This document shows positions 1-10,269 of a stretch of 64,000 nucleotides of DNA, piece after piece; positions within the stretch are counted from its first letter, which is position 1, and each line of letters starts with the position of its first letter. The translations under genes were made by a program, and so were the position numbers. The stretch covers positions 4,152,001 to 4,216,000 of the forward strand of contig NZ_CP021382.1 of assembly GCF_002162135.1 (NCBI RefSeq), written 5' to 3'. This DNA is from Cellvibrio sp. PSBB006 (GTDB lineage Bacteria > Pseudomonadota > Gammaproteobacteria > Pseudomonadales > Cellvibrionaceae). The notes below the pieces were generated by a model, which was not told the origin of the DNA, ran no database searches, and saw nothing but the letters and a program-made list of their open reading frames with translations.

Positions 1-997
1 GCTGACGGCGGCGCTGGCGTTAAGCGGTGGGACTTATAAGCTGCACGGTGTGCCGCGTATGCACGAGCGGCCCATCGGCGACCTGGTGGATGCCTTGCGT
101 CAGATCGGTGCGGATATTACTTACCTCGGGCAAGAGGGTTTTCCGCCCCTGTTGATCAAACCTGCTGAGATTGCTGCACAAGGCACCATCAGGATTCGCG
201 GCGATGTGTCCAGCCAGTTCCTGACGGCGCTGCTGATGGCGCTGCCCATGACCGGCAAGGAAACCCGCATCGAGCTGATCAGCGAATTGATCTCCAAGCC
301 CTACATTGAGATTACCCTGAAGCTGATGGCGCAATTCGGTGTGGTGGTGGAGCGCGATGGCTGGGAGCGTTTCACTGTGCCGGTGGCGAAGGGCTACACC
401 TCGCCGGGTACGATGTTTGTTGAGGGCGATGCGTCCTCTGCGTCCTATTTTCTGGCAGCGGGCGCGTTGGGTCGTGGCCCCGTGCGGGTACAGGGCGTGG
501 GCCAGAACAGTATCCAGGGCGATGTCGCGTTTGCAGATGCACTGGAAGCAATTGGTGTGAAGATCACCAAAGGCGAGAACTGGATTGAAGCTTCAGCACC
601 GGCCTTGCCGTTAAAAGCTTTTGACCGGGACTTCAATCATATTCCCGATGCGGCCATGACACTGGCGGTGGTTGCACTCTTCTGTGATGGCCCATCGCGC
701 CTGACCAACATTGCCAGCTGGCGAGTAAAGGAAACGGATCGCATCGCCGCGATGGCGACTGAATTGCGCAAGCTGGGTGCGATAGTGGAAGAGGGAGAAG
801 ATTGGCTGCGTGTGACGCCGGTCGAAAAACTTATTCCCAACGCAGCGATCGATACCTATGACGACCATCGTATGGCCATGTGTTTTTCATTGGCAACCTT
901 CGGCGGTGTGCCGGTGCGTATCAATGACCCCAAATGCACGGCAAAAACATTCCCCACGTATTTTGATGTGTTTGCCGACGTGGTGAGTGAAAAATAG
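1..997 (+). CDS. aroA: 3-phosphoshikimate 1-carboxyvinyltransferase (EPSP synthase), 5'-truncated
   Basis: Transfers enolpyruvate from PEP to shikimate-3-phosphate in the cytoplasmic chorismate pathway. The reading frame is open from base 2, so the true start lies before the window and roughly the first quarter of the protein is missing. Visible family motifs in order are [62 protein letters not shown] and [11 protein letters not shown], the spacing of the class I (E. coli-like) enzyme. It is not fused to a cytidylate kinase gene, unlike in some pseudomonads. The next gene begins 32 bp after the stop. Confidence 0.95.
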   Translation, partial: LTAALALSGGTYKLHGVPRMHERPIGDLVDALRQIGADITYLGQEGFPPLLIKPAEIAAQGTIRIRGDVSSQFLTALLMALPMTGKETRIELISELISKPYIEITLKLMAQFGVVVERDGWERFTVPVAKGYTSPGTMFVEGDASSASYFLAAGALGRGPVRVQGVGQNSIQGDVAFADALEAIGVKITKGENWIEASAPALPLKAFDRDFNHIPDAAMTLAVVALFCDGPSRLTNIASWRVKETDRIAAMATELRKLGAIVEEGEDWLRVTPVEKLIPNAAIDTYDDHRMAMCFSLATFGGVPVRINDPKCTAKTFPTYFDVFADVVSEK

Positions 998-1028
998 TTA
1001 GGACATGAATTCACTGGAGTGAGACGTT

Positions 1029-1520
1029 ATGCTGACCCTGTTCGCCAAAATTCTTAAGGTTCTGAATTCGGAAGCCTCTCCCTGGCAGATCGGCTGGGCC
1101 ATCGGCCTCGGTCTGCTGGCCGGCTTGTTGCCCTTTGGTTTCCTCACATTATTGATTCTGCTGATTGTCTGTTTGTTTACCATCAACCTCTCGACTTTTT
1201 TATTGGTGTGGGGCGTGTGTAGCGGTTTGATGTTTATCTTCGGCGACGCATTGGAAGCCCTCACCTGGCAATACGCGCAACAGCCGGGTTTATTGCAGTT
1301 ATTAGCTTCTACAGAAACGCTGCAGCTTTTGCATTTGCATCACACCTTGGTGCTGGGTGCGTTTGTGTTGGGTTTGCTCTTGCTCTTGCCGATAGCCTGG
1401 CTTGGTTCGTTGCTGGTTACCCAATACCGATTACGAGTGATGAGCAAATTGCAAAAATTACGGATTGTGCAAATGCTCAACGCCACCAAATTAGTTCAGC
1501 TGTATCAGAAATTAAATTAA
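1029..1520 (+). CDS. TIGR03546-type small integral membrane protein
   Basis: A 163-aa membrane protein of unknown function. It has hydrophobic stretches at about residues 17-35, 38-62 and 105-130 and a basic C-terminal tail (YRLRVMSKLQKLR). A GGAGTGAG ribosome site lies upstream of the ATG. It sits 10 bp before a TIGR03545-like gene; the two families are known as a conserved neighbour pair in marine and soil gammaproteobacteria, so they probably act together in the envelope. The family assignment is from recognition of sequence style and pairing, not a search. Confidence 0.7.
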   Translation: MLTLFAKILKVLNSEASPWQIGWAIGLGLLAGLLPFGFLTLLILLIVCLFTINLSTFLLVWGVCSGLMFIFGDALEALTWQYAQQPGLLQLLASTETLQLLHLHHTLVLGAFVLGLLLLLPIAWLGSLLVTQYRLRVMSKLQKLRIVQMLNATKLVQLYQKLN

Positions 1521-1530
1521 GGAGCCGCAG

Positions 1531-3294
1531 ATGATCCGGAAATCGGGATGGTTAGTTTTTCTTGCGCTGCTGGCGACGGTTTTATTGCTGGTCTATGTTT
1601 TCGCCGGTACGGCCATTCGCATTGGTATGGTGTACACGTTGGAAAAAGCGGTGGGTGCAGAAGTTAATATCGATGATGTGTCACTGAGCCTGTCACCCTT
1701 GGCGCTCACCATTGAAGATTTGCAAATCACCAACAAGGACAAACCCACTCACAACACCATCAGTTTTGCGCAAGCCAATGCCGCATTGGAAGTCTGGCCT
1801 GCGTTGTTGGGTTATTACGTGATTAACGATTTATCAATTGACGGTCTGGCTTACGGCACTGAACGTCGCTCGCCAGGAAAAGTGTATCGCGGTGAGCTGG
1901 CCGAAGAGAGCGAAAGGGTAGATCTGGCGGAAGTCTTGCAGTTGGATTTGCCTGATGCCGATGAATTAATGGCGCGCGCGAATTTGCAAACCGAAGCCAA
2001 GGGTGAAGCGTTACAGGAGCAGGCCAGCGCGCAGAAAAAGCAACTGGAATCCTTGAAATCGCAATTGCCGAATAAAGACAATCTGGAAAAAATCCAGGCC
2101 GACATCAAAGCGCTCACCGAGAGCAAGATCGAAAATGCGGCAGACCTGGCGGCCAAGACCGAACAACTGAGAAAACTGCAAGACACATTAAAAGCTGAGC
2201 GCGATAAAGTGCGGCAAGTGAAGCAACAATTAACCGAGAGTCGCGATCAATTAGAGAATGCGGTCACTGCATTGCGCGATGCCAGTGCGGCGGATTGGCA
2301 ACAACTGCAACAATTAGCCAATATTGGTGAAGGTGGCCTGGCGCCGATCAGCCAGATTTTACTTGGCGATGTCTGGGGTGATCGAATCGCGCAATTGGAA
2401 AGTATTTATCGCTTGGTAAAACCCTACATCCCTGAAGATTTTGGCAAAGGTGATGCTGCTGCGGCTGAAGCGGGACCTACCTTGCCTAATCGCATTCTGC
2501 CTTTACCCAGCCAGCCTTACCCGGATTTTCTGGTCCGGAATGCACGCATCAATTGGTTAATCGGCGGCGGTGAAGCCACTATCAGTGCGCAGGACATCAC
2601 CGCGCAACATGATATTATCAACAACGCCACACGCTTTAACCTGGATGTACAAGGCCTACCGAAATTGGCCGCGTTTGCATTGAATGGTGATTTTGCCATT
2701 CGCGAACAAATGGTCACCAATGTGAAATGGGATATGGATGGCTTTGCGCTCGACAGCATGGAAATTGGCGGTGGCGATAGTGCATTAAACCTCGCCGCGA
2801 GTTTGCTTAACTCAACCGGCTCATTGAAATTGGTGGATAATAAAATCGAGCAACAGGCGCAGGTTGTGTTGCAACAGCCGGAATTCAGTAGCAGCGGCAA
2901 TAAATATATTCAACAACTTGCAGGTTTATTGAATCAGCAAGCGCAAATTCCCTTGACCCTGGGCGCGACAGGTTTACTAAGCGATCCGCAAGTCAGCGTG
3001 CGTTCACCTCTGGATCGTTTACTCGGTGATGCACTGTTGGGCGAAGCCAAAGCAAAAATCGCCGAACTGGAAACCAAATTGCGCAACCAACTGGACAGCA
3101 AACTGCAGGAAGAGCTGGGCGCGCAATCCGAATGGCTGGCCATGCTGAATCAACAGGATGGCGAAGCAAATGCGTTGCAAGGTAGCATTGATAATATGCT
3201 TAACGCAAAGTTGGCCAGCGTAAAAGACAGCGCTAAAGATCGGTTGAAAGACAGTTTGCGCGATCGTTTGGGTGGCGATAAAAAAGAAGAATAA
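1531..3294 (+). CDS. TIGR03545-type AsmA-like envelope protein with coiled coil
   Basis: A 587-aa protein with an N-terminal membrane anchor (about residues 7-27). An AsmA-like start follows (VNIDDVSLSLSPLALTIEDL), then a long Lys/Glu/Gln-rich coiled coil at about 150-250, then a beta-rich region and a charged C-terminus ending in KDRLKDSLRDRLGGDKKEE. AAGGAGCCGCAG precedes the ATG. AsmA-like proteins act in the periplasm near the membranes, often in lipid transport; that role here is inference from fold resemblance. It shares an operon with the small membrane protein just upstream and converges on the DUF2254 gene. Confidence 0.65.
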   Translation: MIRKSGWLVFLALLATVLLLVYVFAGTAIRIGMVYTLEKAVGAEVNIDDVSLSLSPLALTIEDLQITNKDKPTHNTISFAQANAALEVWPALLGYYVINDLSIDGLAYGTERRSPGKVYRGELAEESERVDLAEVLQLDLPDADELMARANLQTEAKGEALQEQASAQKKQLESLKSQLPNKDNLEKIQADIKALTESKIENAADLAAKTEQLRKLQDTLKAERDKVRQVKQQLTESRDQLENAVTALRDASAADWQQLQQLANIGEGGLAPISQILLGDVWGDRIAQLESIYRLVKPYIPEDFGKGDAAAAEAGPTLPNRILPLPSQPYPDFLVRNARINWLIGGGEATISAQDITAQHDIINNATRFNLDVQGLPKLAAFALNGDFAIREQMVTNVKWDMDGFALDSMEIGGGDSALNLAASLLNSTGSLKLVDNKIEQQAQVVLQQPEFSSSGNKYIQQLAGLLNQQAQIPLTLGATGLLSDPQVSVRSPLDRLLGDALLGEAKAKIAELETKLRNQLDSKLQEELGAQSEWLAMLNQQDGEANALQGSIDNMLNAKLASVKDSAKDRLKDSLRDRLGGDKKEE

Positions 3295-3306
3295 CCACGT
3301 CTATGT

Positions 3307-4578
3307 TTATGGTTGATGACCTGATTGGTGCGTCAGGTCATCAACCAACTCCTGCAACACCTGCTTGTCCCCATCAAATTCCATCACGGCATTGGTACGC
3401 TGCAATGTCTGCTGTGCATGGTCACGTGCAATCCGATAAAAAGGTTCGCCCAGTTGTGCCAGTGCATCCAACGCCTTTTGCAAACGAATCTGCACTTCAA
3501 GCATGTTGACGCCATCGCGCGCAATGGGCGTAAAAAAATCATCAAAAAATTCTTCAAGCTTTAACGGCGGTACCAATACCTGCGGATACTCAATGATGCA
3601 TTCGCTGTCCCCCGTGTTCGGCTCTTTCCAATGACACAAAATACGCAAGCCCCGCCCGATAATTTCAATAGCCGTACCCGGATCATTAACCGCCGGCGAT
3701 AGGGCGCGCGAAGCAATTTCACTTAACACCGATAATCCAAAACGAGGGTCCTGGTCAAAGGAGCGTTCGTTGGCAATGGAGAATGCGGATTGCAGTTTTT
3801 CCTGATCGAGTTCGTGCGTGCCCACCACCCGAGCCAGCATCCGTTTAGGATGAACAAAGGCACCGGGTAAACTGGTGATGTAAACCCTGGCCTCCGCTTT
3901 TTCTGCCCAATGGGAAATAGCAGCCACATCAATATGCTGGATGTAACCAATTTTCTCTGCATACAAGGGCAATGCATCGGAGGGTATTTGCTGCGCGTCT
4001 GTCAGCGGCGCACCGCCGAGCCATGGGTATTGAATGCGCTGCTGTACCGCTTTCAACGTTGCTTGCTCGACACGGTCACTGGTTTCGCCAACGCGCCCCA
4101 GATGCGACAAGTGCTCAATCCACAGCAACACGGTAGCGACAATCAGCGCAATAACGCCGAGCGTAACCACGAACAAAATCACCCGACCTTCGTTACCGTA
4201 GACGCCGGTGCTCAACGCGGTAATGCCCACGAGGCTGAAAAGAAAAGAACCGACAAACGTTCCCAGCACATTTTGGGTGGTGGTGTCTTCCATCAACAGG
4301 CGAGTTGCACGCGGCGAAACACTACTGGTAGCGGCGGTATAGGCCGCGACCATCACGCTAAGGGAAAATGTGGTGACCGCCAGCATGCTGGAGGCCAGGA
4401 TATTCAGGATATTGTCGACCGCATCCGCCCCGATCTTGGTCGACAGATCATCGGGAATCAGATGTTTAAGAAAAATTGCCGCCAGTGCAGTGATAACGGC
4501 CAGGACCGCAAAAAGCAGCGCGCGTACCCATAACTTGCGGCTGAACTGCACAATGATCCAGCGCCATTTGGAAATCAT
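3307..4578 (-). CDS. DUF2254 domain membrane protein
   Basis: A 423-aa inner-membrane protein of a widespread uncharacterised family. Four hydrophobic segments occupy about residues 15-38, 56-82, 105-130 and 135-158. A long cytosolic or periplasmic domain follows, containing DPRFGLSVLSEIASRALSPAVNDPGTAIEII, of which the RALSPAVNDPGTA stretch is typical of the family. The start is supported by CGGAGCAGGAC just before the ATG. It is a single gene, convergent with the TIGR03545-type gene. Its last codons form one arm of a strong hairpin. Confidence 0.8.
   Translation of the reverse strand: MISKWRWIIVQFSRKLWVRALLFAVLAVITALAAIFLKHLIPDDLSTKIGADAVDNILNILASSMLAVTTFSLSVMVAAYTAATSSVSPRATRLLMEDTTTQNVLGTFVGSFLFSLVGITALSTGVYGNEGRVILFVVTLGVIALIVATVLLWIEHLSHLGRVGETSDRVEQATLKAVQQRIQYPWLGGAPLTDAQQIPSDALPLYAEKIGYIQHIDVAAISHWAEKAEARVYITSLPGAFVHPKRMLARVVGTHELDQEKLQSAFSIANERSFDQDPRFGLSVLSEIASRALSPAVNDPGTAIEIIGRGLRILCHWKEPNTGDSECIIEYPQVLVPPLKLEEFFDDFFTPIARDGVNMLEVQIRLQKALDALAQLGEPFYRIARDHAQQTLQRTNAVMEFDGDKQVLQELVDDLTHQSGHQP
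3311..3346. terminator. 14-bp perfect inverted repeat between convergent genes
   Basis: GGTTGATGACCTGA (3311-3324) pairs perfectly with 3333-3346 across an 8-nt loop. It lies 16 bp after the stop of the plus-strand gene and overlaps the last codons of the minus-strand DUF2254 gene. The position suggests a shared bidirectional terminator, but neither side has a clear T-run, so an intrinsic mechanism is uncertain. Confidence 0.45.
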
Positions 4579-5171
4579 GTCCTGCTCCGTGGGTGAATGA
4601 AGTTACCCGCAGTATAGCCAAGGCGCTGGTTGCGCTCTGTTGTGATTACACATTGGCTGCGGTAAGTGCATCGGTTGATGCAGCCTCTTTTTGAAGCAAA
4701 GCTCTACTGAGGTAAAGCTTTGTGGTGCAAAAATCAGATGTGGCGTCGCTATTTTCATCAACAACTGATTTCACATGATGCGATGAAAGATTGAACCACA
4801 TTATTGAATTTCGCGACAGCAGAAAGAATAGCTATCTATTTTTAGGCTCAGTTAAAAATCTTAGCCAATTAAACAAATAAAAAGCGACATTTTAGCAGCG
4901 CCACTTCTGCTGGTAATTCGGAGCCCGCATAAATAAATGCTGCACAAATGAGAACGGCACACAGTTTGCTCAGACTTCTTTTAGCTAGAATCCTCTGCCT
5001 CCGTTACATCGAGCACTGCGCCTCGAAAGCTTCTACAGCTTCGAAGCTTCTACAAAAAGGAACGCTGGCTGCTAGTTAAAAAAACATCACTTCCACTAAC
5101 GCAAACCTGTCATGTACGCAGGTTTTAATTCTGCCCTTCCCGCATAATAATTTTTTAAGATTGAGGTGACT
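4579..5171. other. Gene-free region between divergent genes
   Basis: This 593-bp stretch must hold the promoters of the DUF2254 gene (minus) and the acyltransferase gene (plus). No convincing ORF is seen. Short symmetries occur: CAAAGCT/AGCTTTG around 4696-4722, the doubled GAAGCTTCTACA-like unit at 5027-5055, and AAACCTG/CAGGTTT with a 9-nt loop at 5104-5126. The last lies about 45 bp upstream of the acyltransferase start and could be an operator or an attenuator-like hairpin. Confidence 0.5.
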
Positions 5172-7124
5172 ATGATTTTCAGGCACGACATTAATGGGTT
5201 GCGCGCGATAGCCGTTGTGATAGTGGTCCTGTTTCATTTTGGTCTTCCCGGTTTTAGCGGTGGTTTTGTCGGTGTTGATGTATTCTTTGTTATCTCCGGT
5301 TTTTTAATGACCGGTATAATCTTTGCCAAACTGCAAAAGAATCAGTTTTCAGTGCTGGAATTTTATTTGGCCAGGGCAAGGAGAATTATTCCGGCGCTGG
5401 CTGCCTTGTGTCTCATCCTGTTGTTTCTGGCGTGGTTTTTATTGCCGCCCTACGAATATGATCGACTAGGAAAACATATTATTGGTGCCGCGACCTTTTT
5501 ATCCAACATCGTTTTCTTTAAGGAATCTGGTTATTTTGACGCAAGCTCCCATGAAAAATGGCTCTTGCATACCTGGTCGTTATCTGTCGAGTGGCAGTTC
5601 TATATTATCTATCCGGTGTTGATCCTGGTATTACGGAAAATGTTTTCGATGACATTAATTCCGTGGATGCTCCTGAGTTTTGCACTTGGTTCCTTTTTAC
5701 TCTCTGCGTTCCTGCCCGATCGATGGGCCGTTGCCGGTTTCTATTTATTGCCTACACGCGCATGGGAGATGATGCTTGGTGGGTTGGTATTTCTATTTGC
5801 ATTAAAGTCATCCAAAAAGATGGCGCCTTTGATGGAATTTGCCGGCCTCGCATTGATTATAGCCAGCACACTATTTTTAGATGCTTCGGTGAAGTGGCCG
5901 GGTTGGATGGCAATACTGCCGGTCGCTGGCGCCGTTCTGATTCTTGTTGCTGCACGAGATGATTCGTGGGTGACACAAAACAGGGTGGCTCAATACCTCG
6001 GCGCAACCTCATATTCATTGTATTTGTGGCATTGGCCGGTTGTTGTGGCTTTAAGCCTGCTTGATGTTATACAAAGTCCAATGTGGATATGTGTAGGCAT
6101 TTTGTTATCGATGATATTTGCGCATCTGTCATATCGGTTTATCGAACAGTATTGGCGAGCGCCACCGCGCAAGCTACATCCCTTGCGCCCACTCAGCGTT
6201 TACGCCAGTGTGTTAATGGTTATTGCCGCTGCGGGATTTGTTATCTTCCGGTATCAAGGTATACCGGCGCGTGTGGATACGTACATTGCGATAGCGGATG
6301 GGGAGCAACGCAATCGCAATCCTCGGGTGGAATGTATGGTGGTGCCCAGTAGTGATCCAAGCTCACCCATGTGTATATTTGGTAAAAACACCAAGAAGAT
6401 TGCTGTCATCGTGATTGGTGATAGTCATTCCAATACGGCTATTAATGCGATTGCTGACGCTATTCCAGATGAACAAGGTGGGGCGCTTTTTCTCGGGGCG
6501 GATGGTTGTATTTCCCCGGTCAATATCGCTACCCCCTATTTTGCCAGCTGCGGTTTATACAATCAGAAAATCCTGACATATCTGCGCGACAATTTATCCG
6601 GTGTGCCGGTCATCGTGGTGAACCACATGACTGAAAAATTGCTGAACCCGGGCAATATTGCGGCAAACAGAGCAGTTTATCTTGATGGTAAGCCTAATAC
6701 CCATGCGGATTTTGCGCCCGCTTTTTTACAGCAGTACACAGATAATATTTGTGGCATCGCTGAAACTAGAAGGGTTTTTATTATGCAACCTATCCCTGAT
6801 ATGGGCGTGCATGTGCCGCAAACGATTACACGCGCAAAACTATACGGAGGGCGAGAGATTGATGTGAGTGTGAGTCGCAACATCTACAATGATAAAAATA
6901 AGGCTATTCGCCATTTAAATGAAGATACAGCAAAAATATGCGGCGCGGAAACGATCGATCCTGTTCCCTATCTGTGCGATGAAAAAACGTGTTTGGGTTC
7001 TATTAAGAACCGTCCCCTGTATTACGATGACAATCATCTGAGCGAATACGGTAGCCGGCTTTTAACACCGATGTTTAGCAAGATATGGAATGTGCTGGAC
7101 ACTGCTGATGTGGCGATTAAATAA
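5172..7124 (+). CDS. OafA/YrhL-type acyltransferase with C-terminal SGNH domain
   Basis: An inner-membrane O-acyltransferase that would acetylate a surface glycan (lipopolysaccharide O-antigen, exopolysaccharide or peptidoglycan). The N-terminal half is an acyltransferase-3 domain with about ten membrane spans; the family His is in LRAIAVVIVVLFHFG. The C-terminal periplasmic SGNH part shows GDSHSN at about residue 420 and DDNHLSEYG near 625 as the Ser and Asp/His catalytic motifs. GAGGTG precedes the ATG at 5172; an in-frame GTG at 5166 is part of that ribosome site and less likely to be the start. No glycan biosynthesis genes are adjacent, so the substrate cannot be named. Confidence 0.87.
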   Translation: MIFRHDINGLRAIAVVIVVLFHFGLPGFSGGFVGVDVFFVISGFLMTGIIFAKLQKNQFSVLEFYLARARRIIPALAALCLILLFLAWFLLPPYEYDRLGKHIIGAATFLSNIVFFKESGYFDASSHEKWLLHTWSLSVEWQFYIIYPVLILVLRKMFSMTLIPWMLLSFALGSFLLSAFLPDRWAVAGFYLLPTRAWEMMLGGLVFLFALKSSKKMAPLMEFAGLALIIASTLFLDASVKWPGWMAILPVAGAVLILVAARDDSWVTQNRVAQYLGATSYSLYLWHWPVVVALSLLDVIQSPMWICVGILLSMIFAHLSYRFIEQYWRAPPRKLHPLRPLSVYASVLMVIAAAGFVIFRYQGIPARVDTYIAIADGEQRNRNPRVECMVVPSSDPSSPMCIFGKNTKKIAVIVIGDSHSNTAINAIADAIPDEQGGALFLGADGCISPVNIATPYFASCGLYNQKILTYLRDNLSGVPVIVVNHMTEKLLNPGNIAANRAVYLDGKPNTHADFAPAFLQQYTDNICGIAETRRVFIMQPIPDMGVHVPQTITRAKLYGGREIDVSVSRNIYNDKNKAIRHLNEDTAKICGAETIDPVPYLCDEKTCLGSIKNRPLYYDDNHLSEYGSRLLTPMFSKIWNVLDTADVAIK

Positions 7125-7229
7125 TCGCCATTCAAATTGTGGATTTCATTGAGATAATGTCCTTCCATCACCTCTATGATTGGTTGGAAAAATAAAGCGC
7201 AATTGATTTCTACAAGTATTAATACGGAA

Positions 7230-7258
7230 ACAAAAAAGCCACTAAAATTAGTGGCTTG
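7230..7258 (-). terminator. Rho-independent terminator of ychF
   Basis: Read on the minus strand, a 9-bp stem (AAGCCACTA paired with TAGTGGCTT, loop ATTT) is followed by a run of six T residues. It lies about 55 bp past the ychF stop. Confidence 0.8.
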
Positions 7259-7311
7259 ATGGTTTTCTGGTGATGTTGAAGCTTGGTAATCGTATGAGAT
7301 GGATTTTTATA

Positions 7312-8403
7312 CTACACGTTAAACAAAAAGTGCATAACATCCCCATCCTGCACCACATAATCCTTACCTTCCTTGCGCGCCTTACCGGCATTTTTTGCAC
7401 CCTGTTCGCCCTTGTATTCCACAAAATCATTGTAGGAAATAGTTTCGGCGCGGATAAAGCCTTTTTCAAAGTCGGTGTGAATCACACCGGCGGCTTGCGG
7501 TGCGGTAGCGCCGATGGGGATGGTCCAGGCGCGTACTTCTTTAACGCCGGCGGTGAAGTAGGTTTGTAAGCCCAGTAATTGATAGCCGGCACGAATCACG
7601 CGGTTGAGACCGGGTTCTTCCATGCCCATCTCGGCGAGGAATTCAGCTTTATCTTCGCCATCCAGTTCGGCGATGTCGGCTTCCAGTTTGTTACAAATCG
7701 GCACCACTACCGCTTTTTCTTCGGCAGCGATCTTGCGCACCAGGTCCAGGTGCGGGTTGTTTTCAAGCCCGTCTTCAGCCACGTTGGCGATGTACATGGT
7801 GGGTTTCAGGGTGAGCAGGTTGATTTCTTTCAGCAGCGCCAGTTCTTCTTTGTCCAGGTCAAACGAGCGCAGCGGCTTGGCTTCGTTGAGATGCGGCTGG
7901 ATTTTTTCCAGCACGGCTTTCATGGCCATAGCGTGCTTGTCCTGGCCTTTGGCGGCTTTGGCGTAGCGGTTAAGGGCTTTGTCCACGGCTTCCAGGTCGG
8001 CCAGAGCCAGTTCGGTGTTGATCACCTCGATATCCGCCGCCGGATTCACGCCGTTGGCGACGTGGATAACATTGTCATCGTCAAAGCAACGCACGACGTG
8101 GGCGATAGCGTCGGTTTCGCGAATGTTGGCGAGGAATTTATTGCCGAGGCCTTCACCTTTGGAGGCGCCCGCCACCAGGCCGGCGATATCCACGAACTCC
8201 ATGGTGGTGGCCACGACCCGCTCAGGATTGACGATCTCGGCCAATTTGTCCTGGCGCGGGTCGGGCACTGCTACCACGCCAGCGTTGGGTTCAATGGTGC
8301 AGAAAGGGAAGTTTTCGGCGCCGATACCGGCGTTGGTCAGCGCGTTAAACAGGGTGGATTTGCCGACGTTGGGTAGGCCGACGATGCCGCAGTTAAAACC
8401 CAT
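7312..8403 (-). CDS. ychF: Redox-regulated ATPase YchF (Obg family)
   Basis: A cytosolic P-loop NTPase that prefers ATP and is linked to ribosome association and oxidative-stress control. GLPNVGKST at residues 8-16 is the P-loop, DIAGLV the G3 motif, and NVAE replaces NKxD, the hallmark of the ATP-specific subfamily. The TGS-like C-terminus ends in [11 protein letters not shown]. From the ATG at 8403 the product has 363 residues, the length of E. coli YchF; the 16-residue upstream extension is not conserved in style. In related bacteria ychF directly follows pth; here a trehalose locus lies between them. Confidence 0.95.
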   Translation of the reverse strand: MGFNCGIVGLPNVGKSTLFNALTNAGIGAENFPFCTIEPNAGVVAVPDPRQDKLAEIVNPERVVATTMEFVDIAGLVAGASKGEGLGNKFLANIRETDAIAHVVRCFDDDNVIHVANGVNPAADIEVINTELALADLEAVDKALNRYAKAAKGQDKHAMAMKAVLEKIQPHLNEAKPLRSFDLDKEELALLKEINLLTLKPTMYIANVAEDGLENNPHLDLVRKIAAEEKAVVVPICNKLEADIAELDGEDKAEFLAEMGMEEPGLNRVIRAGYQLLGLQTYFTAGVKEVRAWTIPIGATAPQAAGVIHTDFEKGFIRAETISYNDFVEYKGEQGAKNAGKARKEGKDYVVQDGDVMHFLFNV

Positions 8404-8511
8404 GGTGTGATTCCGTGTATGAAGATAAGGGCCGCGCGAAGTGCGCCGCAAGAATGACAGGGGCGGGATTATACAGGCGCAGGCGGCGTGTCACTAGGTT
8501 TGCATCGTCAG

Positions 8512-8596
8512 GTAGGTCGGATTAGCGCAGCGTAATCCGACATTCTCTCTGGCACAGTTGTCGGATTACGGCGCTTCGCGCCTAATGCGACCTACG
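8512..8596. repeat. REP-like palindrome pair (locus 1)
   Basis: GTAGGTCGGATTA-GCGCAGCG-TAATCCGAC (8512-8541) is followed by an inverted relative ending in GCGACCTAC (about 8559-8596). The second copy supplies the last five codons and the stop of the trehalase gene. The same element recurs near 26577, 30188, 30902, 57491 and 60504. Confidence 0.85.
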
Positions 8597-10195
8597 GGTT
8601 TTATGAGGGGTTTGGGTGGTTTCGTTGAGGAGCTTCAACAACACGCCGTTGGTCCAGCCGAAGCCATCCTGCACCGGGTATTCGCCGCCACCACCTTCCA
8701 GGCCGGGTTGATAGACGTTGTATTTCTCCACCATCTTGCCGGTGCGTTGGTAAACGTCGGTGTTCAACTTAACCCAGCGCTGTTTGATCGTGTCGGCGAG
8801 GTGATGTTGCTGGTAGTTACGCAGCCCCTGAACGGTGATCCATTGCAGGGGCGCCCAGCCGTTGGGTGCGTCCCATTGCTGCCCGGTATCTTTCAGCGTG
8901 GTGGTAACACCGCCGCCTTGCAGGAAATCCCGCTCGATGTGTTGCGCTACCCGACGGGCTTGTTCCGGCTCGACCATGTTAAAGAACAACGGAAACATAG
9001 CCGCCAGTGAGCGGACTTTTGTTTGTTGTTGTGCTACAAAATCATAGTCATAAAAAAAACCGTCCTGCGCATTCCAGCCGTAGCGCAACAACGCTTCTTT
9101 ACGCTGTTGCGCCAGATCGCGGAATGTTTTCGCTTGTGTTGCATCACCGGTTTCTGCAAAGGCATCAGCCAATACCCATTCAAGGTGGTACAGCAACGCA
9201 TTCAGGTCGACAGGAATAATATCGGTGGTGTGGATGGAGTCCAGGGTGGCGCCGTCCTTGAACCAACGGCTGCTGAAGTCCCAACCGGACTCCGCCGCCG
9301 CACGAATATGACGATAGGTTTCGGGGTTGTCGGCGTGTACCAACTCCACATCTTCTTTATATGATTCCGGTCGCGGTGTGGCAGAACTGTCCCAATAGCG
9401 ATTCATGATGCTGTTGTCGGGCAGTAACACGACACGCCGCGTCGCGCGCGCGCTTGCCGATAAGGTATCTCTGCCGTTCATCCAGAATTGATATTCCTTT
9501 AAGAGGTAGGGGCGATAACGCGTCAGGGTTCCTTTACCTTGCTTTTCGGCCAACAAGGTAACCATCAAGGCATAAAACGGCGGTTGAGAGCGGGTTTGAT
9601 AGTAGGTTCGATTGCCGTTGGGGATAAAGCCCATAGTGTCTATCAAGTGAGAAAAATTATCCACCATGTCTTCAATCAAATCCCAGCGGTTGGATTCACG
9701 CAAACCGAGCATGGTGAAGTAACTATCCCAATAATAAATTTCCCGAAAACGCCCGCCTGGCACCACATATTGATGTGGCAACGGAATGAGTGAGCCATCA
9801 GACAACGCATCCGGTTCGCGAGTGAGCACGGGCCAAAGCGATTCAATATGCTCCGCCGCATTTTTACTTTTATCGCTTTTAAAATCCGAGGCTACTGAGG
9901 GTGGCAGATAGAAATTTTCTTCAATAAATATCGGCAAGTTGAAATCGGGCCGCTCTCGTTGCGCACGATATTTTTGCAGGATATTTTCAGCGGATGTTTT
10001 GGGCGTGCTGTCTACAAATGTCTTGGAGTCATTGAAGATGCCCGATAGCTGGACTTTTTCAAACAACTCACCGAAACGTTCATCCGGACTCAGGTGGCTG
10101 GTGGGATCTTGCAGCCGCTCTGCTGGTGGTGTTGAGCAAGCGCTGCTGAAAATCGGAAGGAAAATAATGAAAAATATCCTGATAACACTGTTCAT
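8582..10195 (-). CDS. treA: Periplasmic/outer-membrane lipoprotein trehalase (GH37)
   Basis: Hydrolyses alpha,alpha-trehalose to two glucoses. The N-terminus MNSVIRIFFIIFLPIFSSAC is a lipoprotein signal with the lipobox Cys at residue 20. Both trehalase signatures are present: PGGRFREIYYWDSYF near residue 145 and QWDAPNGWAPLQ near 445. The 537-aa length fits the family. The preceding TonB receptor gene ends 74 bp upstream on the same strand, so import and hydrolysis are probably co-expressed. Oddly, the last codons (TRRSH, stop) lie inside a REP-like repeat, so the native C-terminus has been replaced or extended. The symbol is by function; treF-like cytosolic enzymes lack the lipobox. Confidence 0.92.
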   Translation of the reverse strand: MNSVIRIFFIIFLPIFSSACSTPPAERLQDPTSHLSPDERFGELFEKVQLSGIFNDSKTFVDSTPKTSAENILQKYRAQRERPDFNLPIFIEENFYLPPSVASDFKSDKSKNAAEHIESLWPVLTREPDALSDGSLIPLPHQYVVPGGRFREIYYWDSYFTMLGLRESNRWDLIEDMVDNFSHLIDTMGFIPNGNRTYYQTRSQPPFYALMVTLLAEKQGKGTLTRYRPYLLKEYQFWMNGRDTLSASARATRRVVLLPDNSIMNRYWDSSATPRPESYKEDVELVHADNPETYRHIRAAAESGWDFSSRWFKDGATLDSIHTTDIIPVDLNALLYHLEWVLADAFAETGDATQAKTFRDLAQQRKEALLRYGWNAQDGFFYDYDFVAQQQTKVRSLAAMFPLFFNMVEPEQARRVAQHIERDFLQGGGVTTTLKDTGQQWDAPNGWAPLQWITVQGLRNYQQHHLADTIKQRWVKLNTDVYQRTGKMVEKYNVYQPGLEGGGGEYPVQDGFGWTNGVLLKLLNETTQTPHKTRRSH

Positions 10196-10269
10196 GGGAC
10201 CGCTCTGTTATTGATTAATATGCCGTCGCGCGCGGGCATATAGCTGCTATATACCCGCACCCATTTCTT

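Noticed and set aside
3910..4533. 207-codon plus-strand ORF
   Set aside because: Antisense to the DUF2254 gene, which has clear membrane spans and a ribosome site.
7579..8376. Long plus-strand ORF of 265 codons
   Set aside because: It is the antisense shadow of ychF, with Phe/Val/His-rich composition and no family motif or ribosome site.
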